A stretch of 64,000 nucleotides of DNA from Alphaproteobacteria bacterium UBA3768 (GCA_002372315.1 DFFU01000003.1:36913-100912); one strand, 5' to 3'. Positions 16,312 to 25,302 are shown, numbered from the stretch's first letter. The notes: a model not told the origin generated them from the letters alone. Numbers and translations are program-made.

Positions 16312-17706
16312 ATGATTTTATTTTTATTGGCATGTGCTTTATTAATTTTGGGGTATGTTGTTTATGGGGCATTTGTGGAAAAAGTTTTTGGAATAAGTTC
16401 TGGAAAAACACCCGCTATGAAACATCCTGATGGTGTGGATTATATTCCTTTCCCAACATATAAGGCATTGCTCATTCAATTTTTGAATATAGCGGGATTA
16501 GGTCCTGTTTTTGGGGCTATCTTGGGGGCTGTTTATGGACCTGTATGTCTGCTTTGGATTGTTTTTGGTTGTATATTTGCGGGAGCTGTACATGATTATT
16601 TGTCTGGTATGCTTTCTCTGCGTCATGATGGAAAATCACTCATCTATTTAATGGAAATTTATTTTGGTTCAAAGGTTAAGTATATAGCTTTATTTTTGCT
16701 AATTGCGATGTTGCTGTTGGTGGGGGCGATTTTTGCCAAAAGTCCTGCTCAAATGTTAGGTCAGTTAACAAATACTTCTACATGGTTATGGTTGATGGTT
16801 GTTTTTGGGTACTATTTTGTGGCCACATTATTACCAATTGATAAATTGATCGGGCGCTTTTACCCACTGTTTGCTTTGTGCTTATTGATTTCCAGTGTAT
16901 GTTTGATTATAGCCCTTTTTATGCGCGATATTCCACCTTTTTTGAATTTTGAACTGGCGAATTTGCACCCTGAGGGTTTGCCCTTATTTCCGCTTCTATT
17001 CGTGACAATAGCCTGTGGTGCAATCAGTGGCTTTCATGCAACACAATCACCGATGATTTCAAGATGTTTGAAAAGTGAAAAGTATGGTCGTCCTGTGTTT
17101 TATGGGGCTATGATTATAGAGGGGGTTGTAGCCCTAATTTGGGCAACTTTGGGGATATGTTTTTATCCAACAACAACGCATTTATTAACCTCTATTCAAT
17201 CGGTGGATGCGGGGGGAACTGTTTCTGCTATCGCCAAAGGATTATTGGGAAATATTGGAGGGATTATTACAATTGCTTCTGTGGTTATTTTGGCCATTAC
17301 AACGGGGGATACCTGTTTCCGTTCAGCGCGTCTGACATTGGCTGACTTTTTTAAGTATCCTCAAGAAAAAATTAAAAATCGTTTGATTCTTTCTTTATCT
17401 GTTTTGGCTGGGGGTGTTTTCCTATCCATTGTACCCGTAGCCACTATTTGGCGCTATTTTGGCTGGTTTAATCAAACATTGGCTATGGTTACCCTGTGGT
17501 TGGTAACAGTTTATTTACATAAAAACAAAAAATGTTATTGGATATCTTTGATTCCAGCGGTATTTATGACAGCTGTCAGTGCTACCTATATTGCTTACGA
17601 TAAGTTGTTTTTGAATTTACCAATACAAATTTCTTATGGAATAGGATGCAGCATTGCATTTATATCTTTTTGGGGATTTCTACATCTAAATTATAGAAAG
17701 AAATAG
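16312..17706 (+). CDS. CstA-family carbon starvation transporter
   Basis: A 464-residue integral membrane protein with about 12 hydrophobic segments. Family hallmarks are AMKHPDGVDYIPFPTYKALLIQF near residue 45, FLNIAGLGPVFGAILGA and the GAISGFHATQSPMISRCL segment. CstA/YjiY proteins import peptides or pyruvate. It is much shorter than E. coli CstA (about 700 residues) and lacks that long C-terminal region, as in the shorter family members. The substrate cannot be told from sequence. It has its own promoter and AAAGGAAA ribosome binding site. Confidence 0.88.
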   Translation: MILFLLACALLILGYVVYGAFVEKVFGISSGKTPAMKHPDGVDYIPFPTYKALLIQFLNIAGLGPVFGAILGAVYGPVCLLWIVFGCIFAGAVHDYLSGMLSLRHDGKSLIYLMEIYFGSKVKYIALFLLIAMLLLVGAIFAKSPAQMLGQLTNTSTWLWLMVVFGYYFVATLLPIDKLIGRFYPLFALCLLISSVCLIIALFMRDIPPFLNFELANLHPEGLPLFPLLFVTIACGAISGFHATQSPMISRCLKSEKYGRPVFYGAMIIEGVVALIWATLGICFYPTTTHLLTSIQSVDAGGTVSAIAKGLLGNIGGIITIASVVILAITTGDTCFRSARLTLADFFKYPQEKIKNRLILSLSVLAGGVFLSIVPVATIWRYFGWFNQTLAMVTLWLVTVYLHKNKKCYWISLIPAVFMTAVSATYIAYDKLFLNLPIQISYGIGCSIAFISFWGFLHLNYRKK

Positions 17707-17713
17707 CCTTTAA

Positions 17714-18664
17714 CTATTGAATGTTTAGCTGCCCTTTGAAATAGACAATTGTCTTTTCTAACCCTGCATCTAGGTCAATTTGGGGTTGCCAGTTCAACAT
17801 TTTTTTCGCCAAAGAAATATCGGGTCTTCTTTGCGTGGGATCATCAGAAGGGAGTTCCTTAAAAACAATTTTAGACGTACTTTGAATCTTTTTCACAACT
17901 AAATCAGCCAATTCTTTCATGGTAAATTCACCAGGATTACCCAAATTAACAGGACCTGTAAATTCCTTATCAGAATTCATCATTCGAACCATGGCTTCAA
18001 TCAAATCATCAACATAGCAAAAAGATCTTGTCTGACTTCCATCCCCATAAATTGTAATATCCTTACCCAAAAGCGCTTGGCAAATGAAATTAGAAATAAC
18101 ACGTCCATCTTTTGGATCCATGTTGGGACCATATGTATTAAAAATTCGGATAACCTTGATATTGACACCTTCGTGCCTGTGGTAATCAAAAAATAAGCTT
18201 TCTGCACAGCGTTTTCCCTCATCATAGCAAGAACGAATACCAATTGGATTTACATTACCACGATACGATTCTACCTGTGGGTGTACAAGTGGTTCCCCAT
18301 AAATTTCGGATGTGGAACATTGTAAAATTGTTGCGTTATGCTCTTTGGCAAGCTCCAACATATTGATAGCCCCCATCACACATGTTTTTGTTGTTTCTAT
18401 GGAATGTTTTCCTTGATAAGCAGGCGGGCTGGCGGGACAAGCCATATTATATATTTGATCAACCTTTTCGGCAACCTTTAATGGCGCACAAACATCGTGG
18501 TAAATAAAAGAAAATTGTGGACTTTCTTTTATTTCTTCTACATTTTCCATACGGCCAGTATAATTATTGTCAACACATATAACCCGATTTCCATCTTTAA
18601 TCAAACGCTTCGCAAGATTAGATCCTAAAAAACCAGTTCCACCTGTAATCAATATTGTTTTCAT
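17714..18664 (-). CDS. UDP-glucuronate decarboxylase (UXS-type NAD epimerase)
   Basis: A 316-residue protein starting MKTILITGGTGFLGSNLAKRL behind AGGAAG; the longer frame to 18706 covers the promoter. It has the UXS hallmarks ACPASPPAYQ, STSEIYGEP, the catalytic RSCYDEGKR (Y-x3-K) and RIFNTYGPNMDPKDGR. It would convert UDP-glucuronate to UDP-xylose for LPS or capsule. It converges with the cstA-like gene (7-bp gap), with no clear terminator between. I considered RmlB, but the decarboxylase signature fits better. Confidence 0.9.
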   Translation of the reverse strand: MKTILITGGTGFLGSNLAKRLIKDGNRVICVDNNYTGRMENVEEIKESPQFSFIYHDVCAPLKVAEKVDQIYNMACPASPPAYQGKHSIETTKTCVMGAINMLELAKEHNATILQCSTSEIYGEPLVHPQVESYRGNVNPIGIRSCYDEGKRCAESLFFDYHRHEGVNIKVIRIFNTYGPNMDPKDGRVISNFICQALLGKDITIYGDGSQTRSFCYVDDLIEAMVRMMNSDKEFTGPVNLGNPGEFTMKELADLVVKKIQSTSKIVFKELPSDDPTQRRPDISLAKKMLNWQPQIDLDAGLEKTIVYFKGQLNIQ

Positions 18665-18694
18665 TTTTTCTTCCTGTAATTTAAAGTATGTTTT

Positions 18695-18723
18695 TTTATA
18701 ATACAATTTTATACAAAAGTCAA
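18695..18723 (-). promoter_or_regulatory. Promoter of the UXS gene
   Basis: On the minus strand TTGACT (18718-18723), 17 nt, TATAAA (18695-18700). Confidence 0.75.
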
Positions 18724-18727
18724 ATAA

Positions 18728-18865
18728 TTACTTAAAAATACACAAGAAAGAGTTGTGAGCAGTGATTTCGTGGCATTTTGTCAAGCACCAATAGCGTTGA
18801 GGAATGGCAACACGGAAATAAAAACACCGACCACGAGTAATAAGTCCTGCATACGCTGTCTTCAT
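18728..18865 (-). pseudogene. Integrase N-terminal relic beside tRNA-Asp
   Basis: A 45-codon frame encodes GLITRGRCFYFRVAIPQRYW, which resembles the first 25 residues of phage-type tyrosine recombinases (DUF6538-like 'L-RG-YYFR-R-P'), then stops. An AAAGGCGG site precedes the ATG. No catalytic domain follows, so it can only be a remnant. It starts about 115 bp downstream of the 3' end of tRNA-Asp and reads in the same direction, the usual place for an island integrase. The similarity is short, so this is moderately uncertain. Confidence 0.5.
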
Positions 18866-18886
18866 AATGCACCGCCTTTCGTGCTG

Positions 18887-18922
18887 TATGGGAAGTCGTA
18901 TGGGAAATCGTATGGGAAGTCA
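18887..18922. repeat. Three tandem 12-bp repeats
   Basis: TATGGGAAGTCG, TATGGGAAATCG and TATGGGAAGTCA stand head to tail between tRNA-Asp and the integrase relic. Possible recombinase arm sites or a simple slippage tract. Confidence 0.8.
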
Positions 18923-18943
18923 TCCCCGACAATTTTTAGGCAT

Positions 18944-18976
18944 AAAAAAATCCAACAAGAACAATGTCTTATCGGA
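18944..18976 (-). terminator. Terminator after tRNA-Asp
   Basis: On the minus strand TCCGATAAGA pairs with TCTTGTTGGA (with G-U pairs), loop of 6, followed by TTTTTTT, 4 nt after CCA. Confidence 0.75.
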
Positions 18977-18980
18977 TAAA

Positions 18981-19058
18981 TGGCGGGATTGAAGGGGCTC
19001 GAACCCTCGACCTTCTGCGTGACAGGCAGACGCTCTAAACCAGCTGAGCTACAACCCC
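18981..19058 (-). tRNA. tRNA-Asp(GTC)
   Basis: The minus-strand acceptor GGGGTTG pairs with CAATCCC, discriminator G, encoded CCA; anticodon loop CTGTCAC gives GTC; T arm AGGGTTCGAGCCCCT. Confidence 0.95.
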
Positions 19059-19074
19059 ATCGCCAACGAAGGAC

Positions 19075-19103
19075 ATTTTATCAGATTTAAAAACGAATTG
19101 CAA
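19075..19103 (-). promoter_or_regulatory. Promoter of tRNA-Asp
   Basis: On the minus strand TTGCAA (19098-19103), 17 nt, TAAAAT (19075-19080). Confidence 0.65.
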
Positions 19104-19205
19104 GCAAAAAAAATAAAAAGATGAAAAAAATCTTTGAAAGTCAAAAAAAACTTGCATATGTGATTATTTTCAGATAATTTTACTATCAACAGACAAGGAG
19201 TGAAA

Positions 19206-22193
19206 ATGTATTTTTTTATTAAGTATGTAAGCATTATGCTATTTTGTTTTGGATTTTTTTTGAGTGCATCAGCGGACATCATAATTCCTCCTGTTCGGGT
19301 GCGTCCCCCAAAAGATATTGTTTTACCTGTTCTGCAAATGCCTATTACCCGTGTTCCACAGATACTTGTACATCCAGCTCATAAGCCTTTTTTGGTTCAA
19401 GACCTTTATGTCCAAACAAAAATTATTGGTAATGTGGCAACAACAACATACGATATGACAATTAAAAATCCAAACAAAGCTGTGTTAGAAGCCGAATTTA
19501 TTTTCCCTTTGTCCGAAAATCAGTCGATTGTGTCGGTTGCACTGGATATCAATGGTAAGATGCGTGAGGGTGTGGTTGTTGAAAAAGAAAAAGCGCGCCA
19601 GACCTTTGAAGCTGTGGTGCGTCAAGGTGCAGACCCATTATTGGTTGAAAAAACATCCGCAAATCAGTTTAAAGTACGTATTTACCCATTTAACCCGAAT
19701 GGGGTACGTAAAATTCAAATCGTTTTAGAAGAAAATCTTAATCAGAAGGATGGAAATTTTTTATATGAGTTACCATTGACCTTTAAGCAAAAATTGGCAC
19801 ATTTTTCTTTGGATGTTGAAATAGTAACAGAAAAAATGCCTGAATTGCGTACAGATTTACCTGATTTTAAATTTACACAAACAGACATGGCTATGCGTGC
19901 CCATTTTGCTGCCACAAAATATGATTTAAATCATGCACTCACGTTAAAAATTCCCGTTGCACAAAAGAATCAAATCTTTACACATACTCAAGGGAAACGT
20001 ACGTATTTTTATGGAATGCTAACTTCTTCAAAAGAATTAAAGGATAAGGTTTTGCCCAAAAATTTAGCTGTTATTTGGGATAATTCATTATCTGGGAGCA
20101 AACGAAACATTGAAAGAGAAAAGGCTCTTTTAATTGCTTATTTGAAAAAGATAAAAAATGCAACAGTAAACTTCGTTTTATTCAATATCAAACAGGGAAA
20201 AACCAAAAAGTTTGCAGTTAAAAATGGCAATGTAAAAGATTTGGAAAAATATTTAGATTCAATTGTCTATGATGGCGCTACGAAATTTTCATCACTAGAT
20301 TTCAATCAAATAAAGGGGGATGAGATATTGATGTTTACAGATGGCGTAACAACCTTTGATAAAGATGATCGTTTGGCCTTACCCCAAAAAACACTTTACA
20401 TCATTAATTCATCTGATGAATTTGAACCTGAAAAATTAAAAGGTTGGGCGAATCAAACATTTGGCAGTTTCATTAATTTAAATAATTTAAATGAAGAACA
20501 AGCGTTGAATAAATTGATTTATCAACCTTTGCGTGTCATTAAGTACAAAAAAGAAAACATGTCTGAGATATATCCTGTTGTGGGCACTGAAATTGATGAA
20601 AATATCAATGTTTCAGGCATTTTAAAATCTGATTCAGGAGAATTGGAAATTGCCTTGGGATATGATGAAAATAATATTACTCAAACACATAAAATTGGAA
20701 TTCAAAAAGGTGGAGATAATTCGGCTGTAGCACGTTTATGGGCTATTCAAAAAATCAATTATCTCTCTCAAAACCCCAAAAAGAACAAAGAAGCCATTTT
20801 AAAATTGGGACAAAGATATTCCATTGTGACGGATAATACATCTTTGTTGGTGTTGGAAAATGCTGCTGATTATTGGCGTTATCATATTATTCCCCCCGAA
20901 GATTTACGTGTGGAATATGATCATCTGCAAAAAAATGCCCTTCAAGAAGAAAAACAGAAAAAAGATTCAGCTTGGGTATATGCATTGAATATGGCTAATC
21001 ATGTGAAAGAATGGTGGCAAAAAGATTTTGATATCAATCAGGTGAAGCGCCAAAAATACGAACAACTAAAAGTGCAAAATAACCCACATCCGCAAAATGT
21101 TGAAGGTGAAACAGCTTTGATATCAGCTTCTGTTGGTGCCGTACATTCAGATGGAATGCTTTTGGATAGTGTGCCAATGCAGTTAAGGGCTAATGCTGAC
21201 ATTGTTGTCCCTGAGGCAAATGCGATGGCAGCAAAGTCCGCGTCTGTTCCCAAACCCCAAAGTACAATCCGAATAAAGGCTTGGGATCCTGAAACACCTT
21301 ACTTAAAAATTTTAAAGGCATCTAAGGATAAAGAATTATATGATGATTATTTAAAACTGAAAACAGGCTATGCGGATCAACCATCATTTTACTTCGATAT
21401 TGCGGATGAGTTTATGCGTCGGGGGAAAAATGATGAAGCATTGCTTGTACTATCTAATATCTTAGAAATGCAATTGGACAATGTGGAATTGATTCGTATT
21501 GCAGCGAATAAACTTTTACAGATGGAACGGCCTGATCTAGCAGTGGAATTATTTGAAAAGATTACCGAATTACGTGGGGAACATCCCCAAAGTTTCCGTG
21601 ATTTGGCTTTGGCCTATCAAGCTGATAATCAGTATCAAAAAGCCTTTGATACATTCTATCATATTATGGAAACAGATTGGTCACGTTTTAATGAAATAAA
21701 GCAAGTTATATTTGTGGAAATGAATCAATTGTTGGCACACCATCCTGAAATTGATATCAAGGACATGAACAGAGAATTTATTTTTCCAATGCCGGTGGAT
21801 GTGCGTATTGTTTTGGGTTGGAGCACCGATAATACTGACATTGATTTGCATGTGGTGGATCCTTTTAATGAAGAATGCTATTATGGGCATAAAAATACGC
21901 AAATTGGGGGGCGCTATGCACACGACTTTACGCAAGGTTTTGGACCCGAAGAATTCATGTTGAAAAAGGCGGCCAACGGAAAGTATGTAGTTCGTACAAA
22001 TAATTTTGGGGACCATCGTCAAAGTATTTCTGGCCCCAGCACACTTTATTTGGATTTATACACCAATTATGGGCGCGCCGATGAAAAACATGAACGTTTA
22101 TTGGTACGAGCAGGTGATGTCAAAGATAAAAATGAAATCGGTGATATTACTTGGCTTGATAATGCTGATGAAGTAACAGTTGATGAAGAATGA
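19206..22193 (+). CDS. Exported VIT-vWA-TPR-DUF2135 protein
   Basis: A 995-residue protein. The ATG at 19206 is 5 nt after AAGGAG and opens a signal peptide ending ASA near residue 24. Residues about 50-180 match a VIT domain (VQTKIIGNVATTTYDMTIKNP, REGVVVEKEKARQTFE). Residues about 275-420 are a vWA-like domain with a MIDAS-type D-N-S-L-S and a FTDG motif. Residues about 700-830 look like TPR helices. The C-terminal 140 residues match DUF2135 (VLGWSTDNTDIDLHVVDPFNEECYYGHKNT). The same set of domains occurs in poorly studied outer-membrane/periplasmic proteins. It overlaps the next gene by ATGA, so they likely work together. Confidence 0.85.
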   Translation: MYFFIKYVSIMLFCFGFFLSASADIIIPPVRVRPPKDIVLPVLQMPITRVPQILVHPAHKPFLVQDLYVQTKIIGNVATTTYDMTIKNPNKAVLEAEFIFPLSENQSIVSVALDINGKMREGVVVEKEKARQTFEAVVRQGADPLLVEKTSANQFKVRIYPFNPNGVRKIQIVLEENLNQKDGNFLYELPLTFKQKLAHFSLDVEIVTEKMPELRTDLPDFKFTQTDMAMRAHFAATKYDLNHALTLKIPVAQKNQIFTHTQGKRTYFYGMLTSSKELKDKVLPKNLAVIWDNSLSGSKRNIEREKALLIAYLKKIKNATVNFVLFNIKQGKTKKFAVKNGNVKDLEKYLDSIVYDGATKFSSLDFNQIKGDEILMFTDGVTTFDKDDRLALPQKTLYIINSSDEFEPEKLKGWANQTFGSFINLNNLNEEQALNKLIYQPLRVIKYKKENMSEIYPVVGTEIDENINVSGILKSDSGELEIALGYDENNITQTHKIGIQKGGDNSAVARLWAIQKINYLSQNPKKNKEAILKLGQRYSIVTDNTSLLVLENAADYWRYHIIPPEDLRVEYDHLQKNALQEEKQKKDSAWVYALNMANHVKEWWQKDFDINQVKRQKYEQLKVQNNPHPQNVEGETALISASVGAVHSDGMLLDSVPMQLRANADIVVPEANAMAAKSASVPKPQSTIRIKAWDPETPYLKILKASKDKELYDDYLKLKTGYADQPSFYFDIADEFMRRGKNDEALLVLSNILEMQLDNVELIRIAANKLLQMERPDLAVELFEKITELRGEHPQSFRDLALAYQADNQYQKAFDTFYHIMETDWSRFNEIKQVIFVEMNQLLAHHPEIDIKDMNREFIFPMPVDVRIVLGWSTDNTDIDLHVVDPFNEECYYGHKNTQIGGRYAHDFTQGFGPEEFMLKKAANGKYVVRTNNFGDHRQSISGPSTLYLDLYTNYGRADEKHERLLVRAGDVKDKNEIGDITWLDNADEVTVDEE

Positions 22194-22918
22194 GAAAAAG
22201 CATTTTATTTTTGGGATTTTTTCTTGCTTCATGTACCTTTATGCGGGTACCTGATTTCTTTGTTTATCGTGAAATTAAAACACAAAATTATAAATTAGCC
22301 TCTTGGCAAAAAAAATTAAATTCTAATACCCCCATTCGCATTTATATTGAAGGTGATGGGCATGCGTTTAATCATATAGGGATGCCGACATCTGATCCGA
22401 CTCCTCGGGGAACTTTTTTGCGCCAAATTGCGTTCAATGATCCCCATGAAAATGTTGTTTACTTGGCGCGTCCTTGTCAGTTTGTCAAGGATAAAAATTG
22501 CCAACAAATTGATTGGACAACAGGACGATTTTCAAAAAAAGTGATTGATTCAATGGCTCAAGCTGTTCAAAAAATTGCCTCAAACCATCCAATTGTTTTG
22601 ATTGGATATTCAGGCGGGGGATTGGTATCGGGATTGATAATTGATCAACATCCCGAATTGAAAGTGATAAAATGGATTACTTTAGCAGGGGTTTTAAATC
22701 ACACAAAATGGACAGAAAGTCTAAAATTACCCCCCTTAAAAAATTCTTTGGATTTAAAAAAGATGCCCAATGTAGAACAACACCATTATGTTGGTGATAA
22801 AGATGAAATTGTACCCTTTCAACTTACCCAAGATATTACACCCAAAAACATAACTATTCTCTCGGGGGCAACACATACCACTGGCTTTGACGATTATATA
22901 CATGAAATATACGAATGA
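22190..22918 (+). CDS. Lipoprotein alpha/beta hydrolase
   Basis: A 242-residue protein with a lipoprotein signal peptide; the lipobox LASC places the acylated Cys at residue 15. A hydrolase fold is indicated by the early oxyanion region IYIEGDGHAF, the nucleophile elbow G-Y-S-G-G-G near residue 141, an acid in YVGDKDEIVPF and a terminal His in SGATHTTGF. It probably acts on an ester or amide in the periplasm. It is translationally coupled to the VIT-vWA gene (ATGA overlap); nothing beyond that shows its substrate. Confidence 0.85.
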   Translation: MRKSILFLGFFLASCTFMRVPDFFVYREIKTQNYKLASWQKKLNSNTPIRIYIEGDGHAFNHIGMPTSDPTPRGTFLRQIAFNDPHENVVYLARPCQFVKDKNCQQIDWTTGRFSKKVIDSMAQAVQKIASNHPIVLIGYSGGGLVSGLIIDQHPELKVIKWITLAGVLNHTKWTESLKLPPLKNSLDLKKMPNVEQHHYVGDKDEIVPFQLTQDITPKNITILSGATHTTGFDDYIHEIYE

Positions 22919-22927
22919 TTAGTTTGA

Positions 22928-22996
22928 TCAATTATCTTTATTTGTTTTAAAAGTACCCGAGCCTGCATTACAGAAAAGTTTTTTGTTACTTTTGAA
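22928..22996 (-). pseudogene. 3' relic of a prepilin-LamG gene
   Basis: The minus strand reads K-K-L-F-C-N-A-G-S-G-T-F-K-T-N-K-D-N-stop, almost the exact C-terminus of the proteins at 4340 and 36021. One base is missing just before, in the KVTK codons, so the frame breaks there, and nothing further upstream matches. It lies in the otherwise gene-free 22919-23192. Confidence 0.75.
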
Positions 22997-23137
22997 GTGA
23001 ATGCCCAACCAAAGGATACAAAACCCCTTTGTCCCACAGTATGGGCTTCTAAACCCACTGTCTGAATGGACAATTCAGACGAATGCATTATATTCATTAT
23101 TTTTTTAATTTGCAAATCTTTTTTTAAAAAAAAATGC

Positions 23138-23166
23138 TAGACCTTTTTAATGAAACTGTGTATAAT
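23138..23166 (+). promoter_or_regulatory. Promoter of the zapA operon
   Basis: TAGACC (23138-23143), 17 nt, perfect TATAAT (23161-23166). Confidence 0.65.
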
Positions 23167-23192
23167 CCGTTCAAAACCTTTAGGAGAATTTG

Positions 23193-23381
23193 ATGGAACA
23201 AATTAAAAACGCGTTGACAACTTTGGAGCAAGCTGTTTTGAAATTAGAATCAGCCGTACATAGCAATAAAAAAGAAAACTTACGTGCCAATGAGGAAATC
23301 GCTCAGTTAAAAGCTGTTATTCGGCGAACCTATGATCGTTTGGATAAAGCTTTAACCAACTATCAAAAAGGAGATCAATAA
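23193..23381 (+). CDS. Small coiled-coil protein (DUF4164/ZapB-like)
   Basis: A 62-residue, almost wholly heptad-patterned protein (MEQIKNALTTLEQAVLKLE). The ATG follows AGGAGAATTTG. The stop codon shares its last A with the start of zapA. The size, coiled coil and position next to zapA suggest a cell-division accessory like ZapB, or the DUF4164 proteins found before zapA in alphaproteobacteria. This rests on context more than sequence. Confidence 0.75.
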   Translation: MEQIKNALTTLEQAVLKLESAVHSNKKENLRANEEIAQLKAVIRRTYDRLDKALTNYQKGDQ

Positions 23382-23695
23382 TGGCTATTGTTTCTTTAAA
23401 AATTGGAGGACGCTATTATAAATTTTCTTGTAATGATGGACAAGAAGCACATATGAAAGAATTGGCTGATCAATTGGATAAGCGAGCGGAGGCTTTGACC
23501 AAATCTATTGGAGTCATGCAAGAAGGCCAGTTATTGAGTATGATGTGTTTATTGTTGGCTGAAGAAAAACAACATTTAGCTAAAGAAACCAATGCAGAAC
23601 TGCAGGTTCAAGTCGCTGATCAAATCGCACAAAGCCTAAATAATTTGGCGTTAAAAGTTAATGTTATTGCCGAAAGTTTAGAAGGAAATCCATGA
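23381..23695 (+). CDS. zapA: Cell division protein ZapA
   Basis: A 104-residue protein with the ZapA N-terminal domain (VSLKIGGRYYKFSCNDGQEAHMKELADQLDKR) and a coiled-coil C-terminus. It bundles FtsZ filaments at the division septum. It overlaps the preceding gene by one base and the next by ATGA. No 6S RNA gene, a frequent zapA neighbour, is found next to it. Confidence 0.9.
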   Translation: MAIVSLKIGGRYYKFSCNDGQEAHMKELADQLDKRAEALTKSIGVMQEGQLLSMMCLLLAEEKQHLAKETNAELQVQVADQIAQSLNNLALKVNVIAESLEGNP

Positions 23696-24501
23696 AATTT
23701 TTGTTTTGTGGGGATGTTTCGGGACAATCTGGGCGTAAAGCCTTGAAGGATTATTTGCCGAAACTAAAAGAAAAATTTAAATTAGATTTTATCATTATCA
23801 ATGGTGAAAATGCCGCCCATGGTTTGGGCTTAACCCCAAAAATTTATACTGAATTATGCCGAATGGGTGCCGATGTTATTACGATGGGTAACCATACCTT
23901 TGATAAAATGGATGTTGTAAAAATATGGAATGAAGAAAATGTGTTAGTGCGCCCACTCAACTATCCGGAAAACACTGTAGGTAAAGGATGGCAAATTATT
24001 GAAATAAAAAACAAACGCATTTGTGTGGTACAATTATTGGGACGCGGTTTTATGCATTCAAAATTGGAATTATCCGATCCTTTTATAGATATGCAGAACT
24101 TTATTCAGAATCATCAAAATGAATATGATTTATTGATAGTGGATTTTCATGCAGAAACAACCGCCGAAAAAGTAGCTATGGGTTATTTATTGGATGGAAG
24201 GGCCACTTTGGTGGTGGGAACGCACACGCATATCCCCACCAATGATGCGCACATTTTGGAAGAAGGAACCGCCTTTATCACGGATGTGGGCATGTGCGGT
24301 GATTACACTTCTGTTTTAGGGATGACACGTGAAAGTGCCTTTGCACACTTTGGCTTTGGTCAAAGAATGCGTTGGGAACCTGCCACAGAAAAATCAACTT
24401 TGGCTGCTGTTATGGTAGAAACAGATAACAAAACAAACAACGCCAAAAAAATTCGCCCCATCATTTTGGGGGATACTCTTGAAAATACTTTAAAAATATG
24501 A
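23692..24501 (+). CDS. YmdB-family metallophosphoesterase
   Basis: A 269-residue protein of the TIGR00282/YmdB family. The metal-binding motifs are GDVSGQSGR at the N-terminus, INGENAAHG, MGNHTFDK and GTHTHIPTND. Homologues hydrolyse 2',3'-cyclic nucleotides and influence RNA turnover. It overlaps zapA by ATGA as third gene of the operon. Confidence 0.92.
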   Translation: MKFLFCGDVSGQSGRKALKDYLPKLKEKFKLDFIIINGENAAHGLGLTPKIYTELCRMGADVITMGNHTFDKMDVVKIWNEENVLVRPLNYPENTVGKGWQIIEIKNKRICVVQLLGRGFMHSKLELSDPFIDMQNFIQNHQNEYDLLIVDFHAETTAEKVAMGYLLDGRATLVVGTHTHIPTNDAHILEEGTAFITDVGMCGDYTSVLGMTRESAFAHFGFGQRMRWEPATEKSTLAAVMVETDNKTNNAKKIRPIILGDTLENTLKI

Positions 24502-24538
24502 TAAAATACTTTTATTCAACTTTAGCAAAGGAAATCAA

Positions 24539-25282
24539 ATGTCAGGACATTCACAATTTAAAAACATCATGAACCGCAAGGGCGCCCAAGATAAGGCCCG
24601 TGCTCGTATCTTTTCAAAATTGGCCCGCGAAATTACAGTCGCAGTAAAAACAGGCGGTGCGGATCCTGATGGTAATCCTCGTTTACGTTTGGCTATCCAA
24701 AATGCACGCAGTGAAAATATGCCCAAGGATAATATTGAACGCGCTATTGCCAAAGGTTCACAAAGTGCTGACACCACAAATTATGAAGAAGTTCGCTATG
24801 AAGGTTATGGTCCTGGGCGTGTCGCAATTATTGTGGAAGCCTTGACCGATAATCGTGCCCGTACAGCGCCCAATTTGCGTGCCTTATTTACCAAAAAAGG
24901 AGGCTCTTTTGGGGATACTGTTTTATTTAACTTCGAGCATATCGGCTATATTGAATTTGGTTTAAATGTGGCATCGGCTGACGCCATGTTTGAAGCAGCT
25001 TTAGAGGCTGGCGCAGATGATGTTCAAACCACTGAAAGCACACATGAAATTACCTGTAAGCCTGATGACTTAGCACAAGTACGTGAGGCTTTGGAAAAGA
25101 AGTTTGGCACACCCAACGCCGCACGCATGGATTGGAAACCCACCGTTACCACGCCTGTTACTGATTTGGAAACGGCCCAAAAATTGATGGCCTTTATTGA
25201 GGATTTAAATGAAGATGATGATGTCCAACGTGTCATTACCAATGCCGATATTCCCGACGATATTTTGGCACAATTAGGCTAA
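24539..25282 (+). CDS. YebC/PmpR-family translation or transcription factor
   Basis: A 247-residue protein beginning MSGHSQFKNIMNRKGAQDK, with KAGGADPDGNPRLRLAI-like and YEGYGPGRVAIIVEALTDN motifs. The family was annotated as transcriptional regulators and is now linked to relief of ribosome stalling at proline stretches. An AAAGGAAA site precedes the start. It is just upstream of ruvC, a common order. Confidence 0.95.
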   Translation: MSGHSQFKNIMNRKGAQDKARARIFSKLAREITVAVKTGGADPDGNPRLRLAIQNARSENMPKDNIERAIAKGSQSADTTNYEEVRYEGYGPGRVAIIVEALTDNRARTAPNLRALFTKKGGSFGDTVLFNFEHIGYIEFGLNVASADAMFEAALEAGADDVQTTESTHEITCKPDDLAQVREALEKKFGTPNAARMDWKPTVTTPVTDLETAQKLMAFIEDLNEDDDVQRVITNADIPDDILAQLG

Positions 25283-25302
25283 GATAAAATTTGGGGGGGA
25301 GA

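Noticed and set aside
18732..18979. Frames of 66 (minus) and 74 (plus) codons next to tRNA-Asp
   Set aside because: They translate the 12-bp tandem repeat into repetitive SHT or SYGK peptides; the integrase-like frame in the other phase makes better sense.
22894..23115. 73-codon minus-strand frame between the hydrolase and zapA
   Set aside because: Its middle is the frameshifted remnant of the prepilin-LamG C-terminus, so the frame itself is not a gene. I also considered 6S RNA here because of zapA, but the bulge architecture is not evident.
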